Counted from the stretch's first letter, positions 1-5,268 are shown. The stretch: 6,553 nucleotides of DNA from Kiritimatiellia bacterium (GCA_017547265.1 JAFYQC010000040.1:1-6553), one strand, 5' to 3'. Program-made: numbers and translations. Notes: generated by a model not told the origin, from the sequence alone.

Positions 1-66
1 CCACCTCCGCCGCCTCCACCTCCTCCGCCGCCGCCCCCGCCCCCGCACAGACATTGCTGGCGGTAA
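1..66 (+). CDS. C-terminal end of an upstream gene with a poly-proline tail (partial)
   Basis: Frame 1 is open from the window edge to a TAA stop at 64-66. It encodes 15 consecutive prolines, using mixed CCA, CCT, CCG and CCC codons, followed by HRHCWR. The rest of the gene lies upstream, so its function cannot be told. A strong rho-independent hairpin begins 13 nt after the stop on the same strand, which supports plus-strand coding. The opposite strand would read as poly-Gly or Arg-rich and has no such support. Such a long proline run would slow ribosomes and normally needs EF-P; it could be a flexible or wall-spanning tail. The terminal HRHCWR has His, Cys and Trp residues that look non-random, but I do not recognise it as a known tag. 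It could also be a low-complexity 3' end produced by repeat slippage. Confidence 0.5.
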   Translation, partial: PPPPPPPPPPPPPPPHRHCWR

Positions 67-78
67 TGAAGAGCGAAC

Positions 79-114
79 AAGCGCTGACGAGGTTGTCTCG
101 CCGGCGCTTTTGTT
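79..114 (+). terminator. Rho-independent terminator after the poly-proline gene
   Basis: The arms 79-91 and 97-109 pair almost throughout: AAGCGCTG with CGGCGCTT (one G-U pair), one A/C mismatch, then CGAG with CTCG. The loop is GTTGT (92-96). A T-rich run, TTTTGTTTG, follows directly. Stem quality and T-tract are those of an intrinsic terminator for transcription from the left. Confidence 0.75.
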
Positions 115-208
115 TGCAAGAGGCTATGTGGCAGAAAGATAATCATCGCAAAATGGATAATATTCTCAAATTATTTGTGAAATGCAACGCCTAGCCGCGG
201 AGCGCCAC

Positions 209-237
209 TTGTTTGAGATTCGGGGAAATGGTATAAT
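209..237 (+). promoter_or_regulatory. Candidate sigma-70-type promoter with extended -10 for the 301-1059 gene
   Basis: TATAAT at 232-237 is a perfect -10 hexamer and is preceded by TG one base upstream (229-231, TGG), an extended -10. The best -35 at the right distance is the weak TTGTTT at 209-214 with a 17-nt spacer. The extended -10 could compensate for it. Transcription would start near 244, giving a leader of about 57 nt. Confidence 0.55.
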
Positions 238-279
238 TCATTTTTATGAAATTTTGCCAGCAAAATATATATGTCTGTA

Positions 280-303
280 CAAGGTAAAAGGTGGTAGACC
301 TTG
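280..303 (+). promoter_or_regulatory. Shine-Dalgarno enclosed in a small hairpin over the TTG start
   Basis: AGGTGG at 289-294 lies 6 nt before the TTG start codon at 301 and decides that start. CAAGGT (280-285) is the exact reverse complement of ACCTTG (298-303). A 6-bp stem could therefore form with the Shine-Dalgarno in its 12-nt loop and the start codon in its 3' arm. This could lower or regulate initiation, but a 6-bp stem may also be chance. Confidence 0.45.
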
Positions 304-1059
304 AAGTTTACCTACCAGTACAAGACAAGTGATGGCGTTCGGCATTCAGGTGAGTATGTCGCACGATCAAGGGCCGCTGTATATGATGAGCTTCGGGCTA
401 AAGGAGTAAAGGCGTTTGGAGTAGAGCCCGCTCCTGGGTTTGTCAACCGAATCGTAGGCATGTTTGGATTGCGGCTTATAGCCGTTTTGTTTCTGGCGTT
501 TGTGGCAATTGTTACCACCATTGGATACTTCCAAGAAAAGTCCGAGGCACCCGTTGTCGAGGATTCGGTTATTCTCGCCCCGATGCGTCGGCAGATTATC
601 GGTGATACCGCGATTATTGAAGCTGGCATTAAGAACGGATGGAGCGAGGTTTTCCCGGAAGAAGGGGAGCGGTTCCTTGCTTCTTTTGCTATCCCCGGCG
701 TTCCCGCAGGAGTGAAGAACACGAATGTGGACGAGCTGGAAAAAGCCCTGCAGCGGAAGGTTGCCATAGCACAGGATGACTCAATGGAGGCCAAACAGAT
801 CAAGGCTATGGTCGAAGGGATGAAGGACGAGCTTCGCCGCTACATATCAAATGGTGGCACCATTGCCAAGTACGGAGAGCGGCTTGTCGACCGTCAGGAG
901 CAAGAGCTATCCTACTACCGACGGATAAAGGAAGAGATAGAAACGGCAGCTAAGAGCGGCTTGCCGGAAGGTGAAGTTGAGGCGAAGTGGAAAGCTGGCA
1001 ATGCCGAACTCCGCAACATGGGAATTCGACTCGTTCCGATGCCAGGTGCTTCAGAGTGA
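301..1059 (+). CDS. Membrane-anchored protein with GspF-N-like domain, QIxGD-family paralogue
   Basis: The function is not recognised. Residues 1-45 (MKFTYQYK, DG..HSGE, R-A-V-Y-D-E-L-R-A-K-G) resemble the short N-terminal cytoplasmic domain of type II secretion/type IV pilus platform proteins (GspF/PilC), but nothing else of GspF is present. A single hydrophobic span at about 57-77 follows positively charged residues, so the C-terminal part should face the periplasm. That part (94-252) begins RRQIIGDTAIIE, contains GWSEVFPEEGERF, and ends in charged amphipathic helices (about 162-240) with likely coiled-coil character. It is about 60% identical, by hand count, to the protein at 4390-5139 over roughly 150 residues. 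The TTG start is chosen because it has a Shine-Dalgarno and gives the same N-terminus (MKFTYQYK) as that paralogue (MKYTYAYK). The gene stands alone here behind its own candidate promoter. Its codons are visibly less GC-rich than those of the 4390 copy. Confidence 0.85.
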   Translation: MKFTYQYKTSDGVRHSGEYVARSRAAVYDELRAKGVKAFGVEPAPGFVNRIVGMFGLRLIAVLFLAFVAIVTTIGYFQEKSEAPVVEDSVILAPMRRQIIGDTAIIEAGIKNGWSEVFPEEGERFLASFAIPGVPAGVKNTNVDELEKALQRKVAIAQDDSMEAKQIKAMVEGMKDELRRYISNGGTIAKYGERLVDRQEQELSYYRRIKEEIETAAKSGLPEGEVEAKWKAGNAELRNMGIRLVPMPGASE

Positions 1060-1401
1060 TTTCTCGCATAGCGAAGCAGCCGAAACATACTGTTTTGTAC
1101 TGCACAACGGCTTAGGAATGGGTTGCCGTTATTATGCAAAAGTGCCCATGTATTTTCATCGTCCTGTTTGCGGGTAGGTGAGTTGCATTTTTGGGCGTAG
1201 TCTGGCGCCAATTTGAAGCCGTTTGCGCCCTTGTTTCAAGAGCGGTGTTTTAACGATTTCTGCGAAAGAAAAGGGCGTTTCCCCTAGGTTGAATAATCTT
1301 TCTTTTCGCTTCATCTGGTTGTCTGGTTTCGTTTGTTAGGAAGTCGGTCATTTTGCTTGCGCTGCGCCCGTCACGTCAGCGCACTTGAATCCCCGTTTGC
1401 C
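1060..1401. other. Intergenic stretch with no convincing gene; weak inverted repeats only
   Basis: No open frame here has a credible start, ribosome site or recognisable protein. Three imperfect hairpins can be drawn. AACGGC/GCCGTT (1106-1111/1125-1130) has a 13-nt loop. GCGAAAGAAAAG/CTTTCTTTTCGC (1262-1273/1298-1309) pairs at 11 of 12 positions with one G-U, and a 24-nt loop. TGCGCTG/CAGCGCA (1358-1364/1377-1383) has a 12-nt loop. None is followed by a T-tract, so none is a clear terminator for the preceding gene. Confidence 0.5.
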
Positions 1402-1513
1402 ATGACGAAATTAACGAAATTTTCCGTCCTGAAATGTCGGCTATACGACGAAGGACACGGCTGCCGGCAAGTGGTCAATCCTCGGCGTTCAGTTCGAGGA
1501 GACCAATGGCGGA
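1402..1513 (+). pseudogene. Broken 5' end of the repeat-protein gene: possible start and remnant in different frames
   Basis: Family-like coding continues upstream of the ATG at 1514 in the same frame as far as 1433 (VGYTTKD, AAGKWSILGVQFEE), where a TGA at 1430-1432 closes it. No ATG, GTG or TTG with a ribosome site serves that frame. A neighbouring frame has ATG at 1402 followed by TKLTKFSVLK, which looks like the basic beginning of a signal peptide whose hydrophobic core is missing. The simplest reading is a deletion near 1430-1436 that removed the signal-peptide core and shifted the frame. No Shine-Dalgarno is seen before 1402, so the start assignment is weak. Confidence 0.45.
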
Positions 1514-2149
1514 ATGCATGTTAATGGACTGGTGTCCGGTCTCGCGGGTGTCGATTATGACGATGGTGGCACATGGCTGACGACGGCTCCTCAGATTCAG
1601 GTTCCTAATACAGCGGGCGGTTACACTCTCTACTACTATCTCAATAACGCCTGGGATACGGTGAACAACAAGGAAGTCGCTGGCTGGGCGGATGACGTGG
1701 GCAATCTCGCTAATGGTGTGTTTACATCTGGTGTCGCTGTCTGGCTCAAGAGCGTTCAGCTTGATGCAACGGCATCCGTTGCAGGTGCTGTGTCTGACAC
1801 TGACTCTGCAACTGTCTCTTGCCCTGCGAACTTCGCACTTCGCGCAAATATCTACCCTGAAGCTGTCACGATAAATAGTGCCGCCATGACATCGCCTGAC
1901 ATTTCGGGCGTTGACTATGACGATGGTGGTACATGGCTGACCACGGCTCCTCAGATTCAGGTTCCTAATGCAGCGGGTGGTTACACTCTCTACTACTATC
2001 TCAATAACGCTTGGGATACGGTGAACAACAAGGAAGTCGCTGGCTGGGCGGATGATGTGGGCAATCTTGTCTCAGGTGTAATTCCTGCTGCGCAGGGCTT
2101 CTGGACAAAAGGTGTGTCCGCTTCGTTCACGCTTCGGTTCACCAAGTAA
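1514..2149 (+). CDS. Two-repeat secreted-type protein, N-terminally truncated
   Basis: The longest ATG-initiated frame is 211 residues. It contains two copies of a module starting GVDYDDGGTW and ending GWADDVGNL, spaced exactly 120 codons apart. Between the copies lies a different stretch (CPANFALRANIY, SPDIS). The composition, rich in Gly, Thr, Tyr and Asn and poor in Lys, suggests an extracellular beta-rich protein. The C-terminus is GFWTKGVSASFTLRFTK with no PEP-CTERM tail. As read here there is no signal peptide. Homologous-looking sequence runs 27 codons upstream of 1514, so this start is probably internal and the gene may be a recent pseudogene. GAGGAG at 1496-1501 is a poor, distant ribosome site. 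The next gene starts 52 nt downstream on the same strand with no good terminator between, so the two may be co-transcribed. The function is unknown. Confidence 0.6.
   Translation: MHVNGLVSGLAGVDYDDGGTWLTTAPQIQVPNTAGGYTLYYYLNNAWDTVNNKEVAGWADDVGNLANGVFTSGVAVWLKSVQLDATASVAGAVSDTDSATVSCPANFALRANIYPEAVTINSAAMTSPDISGVDYDDGGTWLTTAPQIQVPNAAGGYTLYYYLNNAWDTVNNKEVAGWADDVGNLVSGVIPAAQGFWTKGVSASFTLRFTK
1547..1708 (+). repeat. Direct repeat copy 1 (162 nt, 54 codons)
   Basis: It encodes GVDYDDGGTW to WADDVGNL. It matches the copy at 1907-2068 at 152 of 162 positions by hand count, with an offset of exactly 360 nt, so the reading frame is kept. Nine of the ten differences are silent third-position changes and one is Thr to Ala. 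Confidence 0.9.
1907..2068 (+). repeat. Direct repeat copy 2 (162 nt, 54 codons)
   Basis: Second copy of the 54-codon module, in the same frame and orientation as 1547-1708. The flanks of the two copies differ completely at the protein level (GLVSGLA against TSPDIS before; ANGVFTSG against VSGVIPAA after). The sequence similarity is therefore confined to the module core. Confidence 0.9.
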
Positions 2150-2201
2150 AACTTACGTGCCCAGCAAGGTGTTGGGTGCATAACACAAAAAAAGGAAAAA
2201 A

Positions 2202-2702
2202 ATGAAGAAAATACTAACAATGGGAGTTGTTGCGTTGGCTGCAGTCTGCGCTAATGCGGCAACTGTTGACTGGAAGTACACAGGCACGGCAGCCGAACAA
2301 GGCTACACCGTCTATGCGTTCACGTCTGCTGTCGCTGCACAGTATGACACGTTTGATGATTTGATTGCCAGTGCTTCTACTTATACTGGAACTGTCAATC
2401 CAGTTTCTGGTCGCACTGGTACAACCTACTATACAAATCCCACTTCTCTTACCGGAGTGTCGGACACGCTCTATCTCGTTGTTGTCTCTGGCAGCAGCGC
2501 GACGGAGTACAAGTATGGTAGCGTCAGCACGGCGGGCTACACCTACAACCCCGATGCCCAGGAAACTTCGCCTGGTGCGCTTAATGTTCTTGCCTCTGCG
2601 ATTTCGAACACTGGTACGATCGGCAGCGTTCCGGAGCCGACCTCGGGGCTTCTGCTCCTCCTCGGCGTCGCCGGCCTAGCTCTCAAGCGCAAGCGCGCGT
2701 AA
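2202..2702 (+). CDS. PEP-CTERM sorting domain protein, secreted
   Basis: A 166-residue exported protein. Residues 1-19 are a signal peptide (MKKILTMGVV, then a hydrophobic core ending CANA), probably cut near A19/A20. The mature part (about 20-140) is small, Thr/Ser/Tyr/Ala-rich and low in charge, as in many PEP-CTERM proteins of exopolysaccharide-forming Gram-negatives. The tail is the full tripartite signal: VPEP at 143-146, hydrophobic LLLLLGVAGLAL, and the basic KRKRA end. In such systems an exosortase (XrtA/EpsH type) recognises PEP in the inner membrane and processes the tail; no exosortase gene is in this window. The ATG at 2202 has a good ribosome site (AAAGGA, about 5 nt upstream). 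The mature region matches no domain I know, so its role (surface or matrix protein) is inferred only from the sorting signal. Confidence 0.9.
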   Translation: MKKILTMGVVALAAVCANAATVDWKYTGTAAEQGYTVYAFTSAVAAQYDTFDDLIASASTYTGTVNPVSGRTGTTYYTNPTSLTGVSDTLYLVVVSGSSATEYKYGSVSTAGYTYNPDAQETSPGALNVLASAISNTGTIGSVPEPTSGLLLLLGVAGLALKRKRA

Positions 2703-2727
2703 GCCAAGGTTCCGGTCTAAGGCAAAA

Positions 2728-2757
2728 GGCCCGTCCGCCATGCGCGGGCGGGTCTTT
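2728..2757 (+). terminator. GC-rich hairpin terminator after the PEP-CTERM gene
   Basis: GGCCCGTCCGC (2728-2738) pairs with GCGGGCGGGTC (2744-2754) over 11 bp including two G-U pairs, with loop CATGC. Only TTT follows, so termination may be incomplete. AAAA precedes the stem, so the minus strand has a T-run as well and the element could act in both directions. The next gene starts 27 nt further on, leaving little room for a separate promoter. Confidence 0.65.
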
Positions 2758-2784
2758 AAGTAGAAAGGCTGACGGTGTAGCAGG

Positions 2785-3618
2785 ATGTCCTGGAACAAGA
2801 GCAATTTGGGAGAACGGAAAGACAGTCGCACCAAGAGCGTGAGACGCCATAGGGTATCCATGCCGCTAGCCATGGCAGCGTTTGTGGTCCTTTGCTCGGT
2901 TTCGCTCTGCTGGTTTCTTGCGCCCTCTGGCAACGCACCGAAGGCTGATGACGTCACGGCCCGCAGAAAGCCGTCCGCTCTCCCCCTGCAGCCACCGCCG
3001 CCGAAGTCGCCGCCTGTCATGGCGGCGGAAGATCCGACAAGCGCCGCACCGAAGCGCATGGAGGGAGGCGTCGAGGTCGTTTCAAGCACAACGACGACGA
3101 ACGCTTCCGGTGCCATCATAGAGAAGCTTGTCCTTGCCGACGGCAAGAAGATGATGAAGGTCCATCCCCCGAAGCCGATCTTCGATAACGCATGCGACCA
3201 GGTCATCGCGATGATGCTCAGCGTCAAGCCGGGCCAGTCCATGCCACCGCTCCCGATGCTCGACAAAAGCCTAGAGCAGGACTTTCTGGACTCTATTGCA
3301 AGCCCCATCGTCATCAGCGAGGACGATCCCGACGAAGTGCGGAACATCAAGGCCCAGGTCAAGGAGGCCAAGGCGTATCTCGTCGAGGAGATCAAGCGGG
3401 GCGGGTCTCTTCTCGAGGCAATCAGGGAGCATCAGGCCGAGATGGAGCGCATTGCCGACAGCCACCTGATGGCGATGCAGGAGATGCAGAAGATCCGCGC
3501 CGAATGCGGGGAGGAAGCCGCGCTGGAGTTTATCGAGAGAGTCAACGAGTCCTTCCGCGCTCGCGGCATTGCCGAGATAGAGACGCTCAAAGGACAAGGA
3601 AGGGAAGGGAGCAACTGA
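2785..3618 (+). CDS. Membrane-anchored protein with proline-rich linker and helical domain (divergent QIxGD-family paralogue)
   Basis: A protein of 277 residues and unknown function. A basic cytoplasmic N-terminus (1-25, RTKSVRRHR) precedes one hydrophobic span (about 26-46), so the rest should be periplasmic. A proline-rich linker (about 64-78, PLQPPPPKSPP) leads to a charged domain. Residues 131-180 include FDNACDQVIAMMLSVKPG and MPPLPM, and 183-263 form long amphipathic helices with probable coiled coil. The helical part (IKAQVKEAKAYLVEEIKRGGS) lines up with IKAMVEGMKDELRRYISNGGT in the 301-1059 protein, and both end near a GI motif. It lacks the GspF-like N-domain, so it is a relative with a different anchor. 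The start is uncertain: ATG 2785 has only a close AGG, while Met26 (2860) would turn the span into a signal peptide. It is the first gene of a three-gene operon, ending 1 nt before the next start. Confidence 0.75.
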   Translation: MSWNKSNLGERKDSRTKSVRRHRVSMPLAMAAFVVLCSVSLCWFLAPSGNAPKADDVTARRKPSALPLQPPPPKSPPVMAAEDPTSAAPKRMEGGVEVVSSTTTTNASGAIIEKLVLADGKKMMKVHPPKPIFDNACDQVIAMMLSVKPGQSMPPLPMLDKSLEQDFLDSIASPIVISEDDPDEVRNIKAQVKEAKAYLVEEIKRGGSLLEAIREHQAEMERIADSHLMAMQEMQKIRAECGEEAALEFIERVNESFRARGIAEIETLKGQGREGSN

Positions 3619-3619
3619 C

Positions 3620-4393
3620 ATGAAGAACACACTGATATGCTTGGTGGCGCTTTGCGCGGCCGTCTCCGTATTTGCGGATTTAGCCGACAGTCCGCGCCGT
3701 GGACGTCCCAAGGGGATGTCAAAGCCGTCCGGCGGCATCGTGGAAAAGCCTTATAGCGGCAAAGTGCTGCGGGTCCAGAACATGCAGGGCACAATTCCGG
3801 CAGACAAAATAGCGGCGCTTACGCAGAAGGTCCGCTGGACGACCCTTTTGCCCGTCGAAGTCACGGCTGGCGAGGTAAAGGACACCTGTCTGATCGACGC
3901 AGCGAACGCTCTTGTATCAAGCGAGGCCGTAGGCGCCGGGGTGTTGCTCGTTGAGGACAAGAAGATGCCGATTGTGCTTACATCACCGGATTCGAGATGG
4001 GCCGTTCTTAACGTCGCTGCGCTTTCTTCCGACGGGCCGACGCCGGAGAAGCTGTTTGAGAGGTTCACCAAGGTCTACTGGTGTGCGGTCGCACGCGCAT
4101 TGGGCGTCGGCAACTCATGCTGCCTTGGATGCGTGTTGATCCCATTCACGAACTTGGCGGAACTAGACAGGATTGGAGTCCTCCAGCCATCTCCAGAACC
4201 CTTCAACAAGATGATAGACTCCGCAGCAGCCTATGGCATCAGAACATTGTCAATTGCCTCGTACCGTACTGCCTGCCAGCAGGGCTGGGCCCAGCAGCCG
4301 ACAAATGACGTGCAGAGGGCGATCTGGGACGAGGTTCACGCGATGCCCACGGCTCCGATGAAGATCGAGTTTGATCCTAAGAAGGGTCGATGA
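3620..4393 (+). CDS. Secreted archaemetzincin-like protein lacking the zinc-binding residues
   Basis: A protein of 257 residues with a signal peptide at 1-19 (MKNTLICLVALCAAVSVFA, cut before D20). A basic linker (25-37) and PYSGKVLRVQN (44-54) follow. Residues 155-173 match the spacing of the archaemetzincin signature HExxHxxGxxHCxxxxCxM: C155, A156, R159, G162, N165, S166, C171, L173. The glycine and last cysteine are kept, but all three zinc-ligand histidines and the catalytic glutamate are replaced. The following FTNLAELD (176-183) resembles the region after the motif in archaemetzincins. The C-terminus has WAQQPTNDVQRAIWDEV. I infer a pseudo-protease that keeps the fold for binding rather than cleavage. 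The alignment is by eye, and an unrelated fold is possible. The gene is 1 nt after its upstream neighbour and overlaps the next start by ATGA (4390-4393), so it is translated with two membrane-anchored proteins whose domains face the same compartment. Confidence 0.7.
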   Translation: MKNTLICLVALCAAVSVFADLADSPRRGRPKGMSKPSGGIVEKPYSGKVLRVQNMQGTIPADKIAALTQKVRWTTLLPVEVTAGEVKDTCLIDAANALVSSEAVGAGVLLVEDKKMPIVLTSPDSRWAVLNVAALSSDGPTPEKLFERFTKVYWCAVARALGVGNSCCLGCVLIPFTNLAELDRIGVLQPSPEPFNKMIDSAAAYGIRTLSIASYRTACQQGWAQQPTNDVQRAIWDEVHAMPTAPMKIEFDPKKGR

Positions 4394-5139
4394 AATACAC
4401 CTACGCCTATAAGGACAGCGAGGGGAAGCGCCACGAGGAGTCGATGGAGGCCGATTCCCGCGACGCTGTTTTCGAGGCGTTGAGGTCGAGGGGCATAAGG
4501 CCGATCAAGGTCGTCGCCGCAGACGGCTCCAAGGCGAACGGCGAGGTGAGGGGCATTAGGAGACGCGTCGCCGTCTCGATTGTTTTGTTTGCTGCAGTGG
4601 TTGTCGGGGTTGCTGCATACTTTGTCGGCGCTCGTTCGACCGATCCCGGCGATGTGCCGTCTTTCGAGGCGGAGCAGACGAGACGCCAGGTCATTGGCGA
4701 CACGGCTGTAGTCGACAAGGGCATTTTGACCGGATGGAGCGAGGTCTTCCCCGAAGAGGGCGAGCGGTTCTTCGCAAGCTTCGCGATCCCTGGGGTAAAG
4801 GCGGGGCAGCGCAACACCACAGTTGAGGAGCTGAACGCCGCGCTTGGGCGAAAGGTGGCGGCTCTGCCCGACGACGGCATGGAGGCGCGTCAGATCAAGT
4901 CGATGGTCGAGGGAATGAAGGCCGAAGCGCGCGCCTACATCGCGGCCGGCGGAACGATTGTTGAGTACGGCAAACGCCTCACCGAGCGCCAGGACGCCGA
5001 AATCGCAATTTACGAGCGGGCAAAGGCCGACTTCGAGGCGGCGAAGAAGACGAAGTCCGACGACGATCTTGTCGCCTATTGGGAATCGCTCAACGACCAG
5101 CTCCGCAACCTCGGCATCAAGCTCCTCCCGCTTGAGTAG
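4390..5139 (+). CDS. Membrane-anchored protein with GspF-N-like domain, QIxGD-family paralogue
   Basis: A 249-residue paralogue of the protein at 301-1059 with the same layout. It has a GspF/PilC N-domain-like module at 1-43 (MKYTYAYKDSEGKRHEE, AVFEALRSRGI), basic RRR at 57-59, and one hydrophobic span at about 60-80. The C-terminal domain (98-249) follows, with RRQVIGDTAVV, GWSEVFPEEGERF, and helices from about 163 to 241. The three arginines before the span put the C-terminal domain outside the cytoplasm. The ATG start overlaps the upstream stop (ATGA), so translation is probably coupled. The gene is the last of the 2785-5139 operon. The final residues LLPLE differ from the 3' scar found just downstream (5149-5182), which suggests that this copy replaced or recombined with another paralogue. 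The function is unknown; the conserved domain probably contacts partners in the envelope. Confidence 0.87.
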   Translation: MKYTYAYKDSEGKRHEESMEADSRDAVFEALRSRGIRPIKVVAADGSKANGEVRGIRRRVAVSIVLFAAVVVGVAAYFVGARSTDPGDVPSFEAEQTRRQVIGDTAVVDKGILTGWSEVFPEEGERFFASFAIPGVKAGQRNTTVEELNAALGRKVAALPDDGMEARQIKSMVEGMKAEARAYIAAGGTIVEYGKRLTERQDAEIAIYERAKADFEAAKKTKSDDDLVAYWESLNDQLRNLGIKLLPLE

Positions 5140-5148
5140 TGCGCCGCG

Positions 5149-5182
5149 CCGCACAATCGCAAATCCCAAAGAGCAGGTGTAG
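5149..5182 (+). pseudogene. 3'-end scar of a QIxGD-family paralogue (RTIANPKEQ)
   Basis: These 34 nt match the reverse complement of 6047-6080 at 29 positions by hand count. They read RTIANPKEQV-stop in the frame that corresponds to the end of the 6047-6553 gene (RTIANPKEQE-stop). The scar begins 9 nt after the stop of the 4390 gene, in another frame, and has no start of its own. It looks like the leftover C-terminus of an earlier paralogue at this spot. Confidence 0.7.
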
Positions 5183-5218
5183 GCGACGCCACTGTGAGTG
5201 TTGCCGCAAAGTCGCCCA

Positions 5219-5248
5219 TTGACTTACTTGTAAGAACTTTGATACAAT
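5219..5248 (+). promoter_or_regulatory. Sigma-70-type promoter of the toxin-antitoxin operon
   Basis: TTGACT at 5219-5224 (-35) and TACAAT at 5243-5248 (-10) are separated by 18 nt. Transcription would start near 5255. The match is good in both hexamers, and the site lies directly before the antitoxin gene. Confidence 0.75.
5223..5234 (+). promoter_or_regulatory. Operator palindrome 1 of the toxin-antitoxin operon
   Basis: CTTACTTGTAAG is an inverted repeat, CTTAC-TT-GTAAG. It overlaps the last base of the -35 and the spacer. It is the exact reverse complement of the second site at 5257-5268. Its likely ligand is the AbrB-type antitoxin encoded next to it, alone or with the toxin. Confidence 0.7.
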
Positions 5249-5256
5249 TCATGCGT

Positions 5257-5268
5257 CTTACAAGTAAG
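5257..5268 (+). promoter_or_regulatory. Operator palindrome 2 of the toxin-antitoxin operon
   Basis: CTTACAAGTAAG (CTTAC-AA-GTAAG) lies just after the predicted transcription start and directly before the ribosome site AAAGGA (5269-5274). Its centre is 34 bp from that of the first operator. Binding at both sites would clamp the promoter. Confidence 0.7.

Noticed and set aside
312..803. Minus-strand open frame (163 codons) inside 301-1059
   Set aside because: It is antisense to a protein with a close paralogue. A similar frame appears opposite the 4390 gene only because the sense sequences are alike.
1106..1130. Hairpin AACGGC/GCCGTT as terminator of the 301 gene
   Set aside because: Only six base pairs with a 13-nt loop, and ATTATGC rather than a T-tract follows.
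1547..2068. CRISPR-like or mobile direct repeats
   Set aside because: The two copies are in-frame protein modules with silent differences, far too long and too few for a CRISPR array, and they have no transposase or terminal inverted repeats.
2156..2183. Hairpin TGCCCA/TGGGTGCA between the repeat gene and the PEP-CTERM gene as terminator
   Set aside because: The stem needs a bulge and is followed by A-rich sequence, which is the ribosome-site region of the next gene, not a T-tract.
2676..3395. Minus-strand open frame (239 codons) across the terminator and the 2785 gene
   Set aside because: It crosses a hairpin terminator, has low-complexity Ser/Gly/Val content and no ribosome site, while the plus strand fits an operon gene.
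4336..5169. Long minus-strand open frame (277 codons) opposite the 4390 gene
   Set aside because: The plus strand has a clear paralogue, a coupled start and constrained codons. The minus frame is a shadow typical of GC-rich coding DNA and has no recognisable domain.
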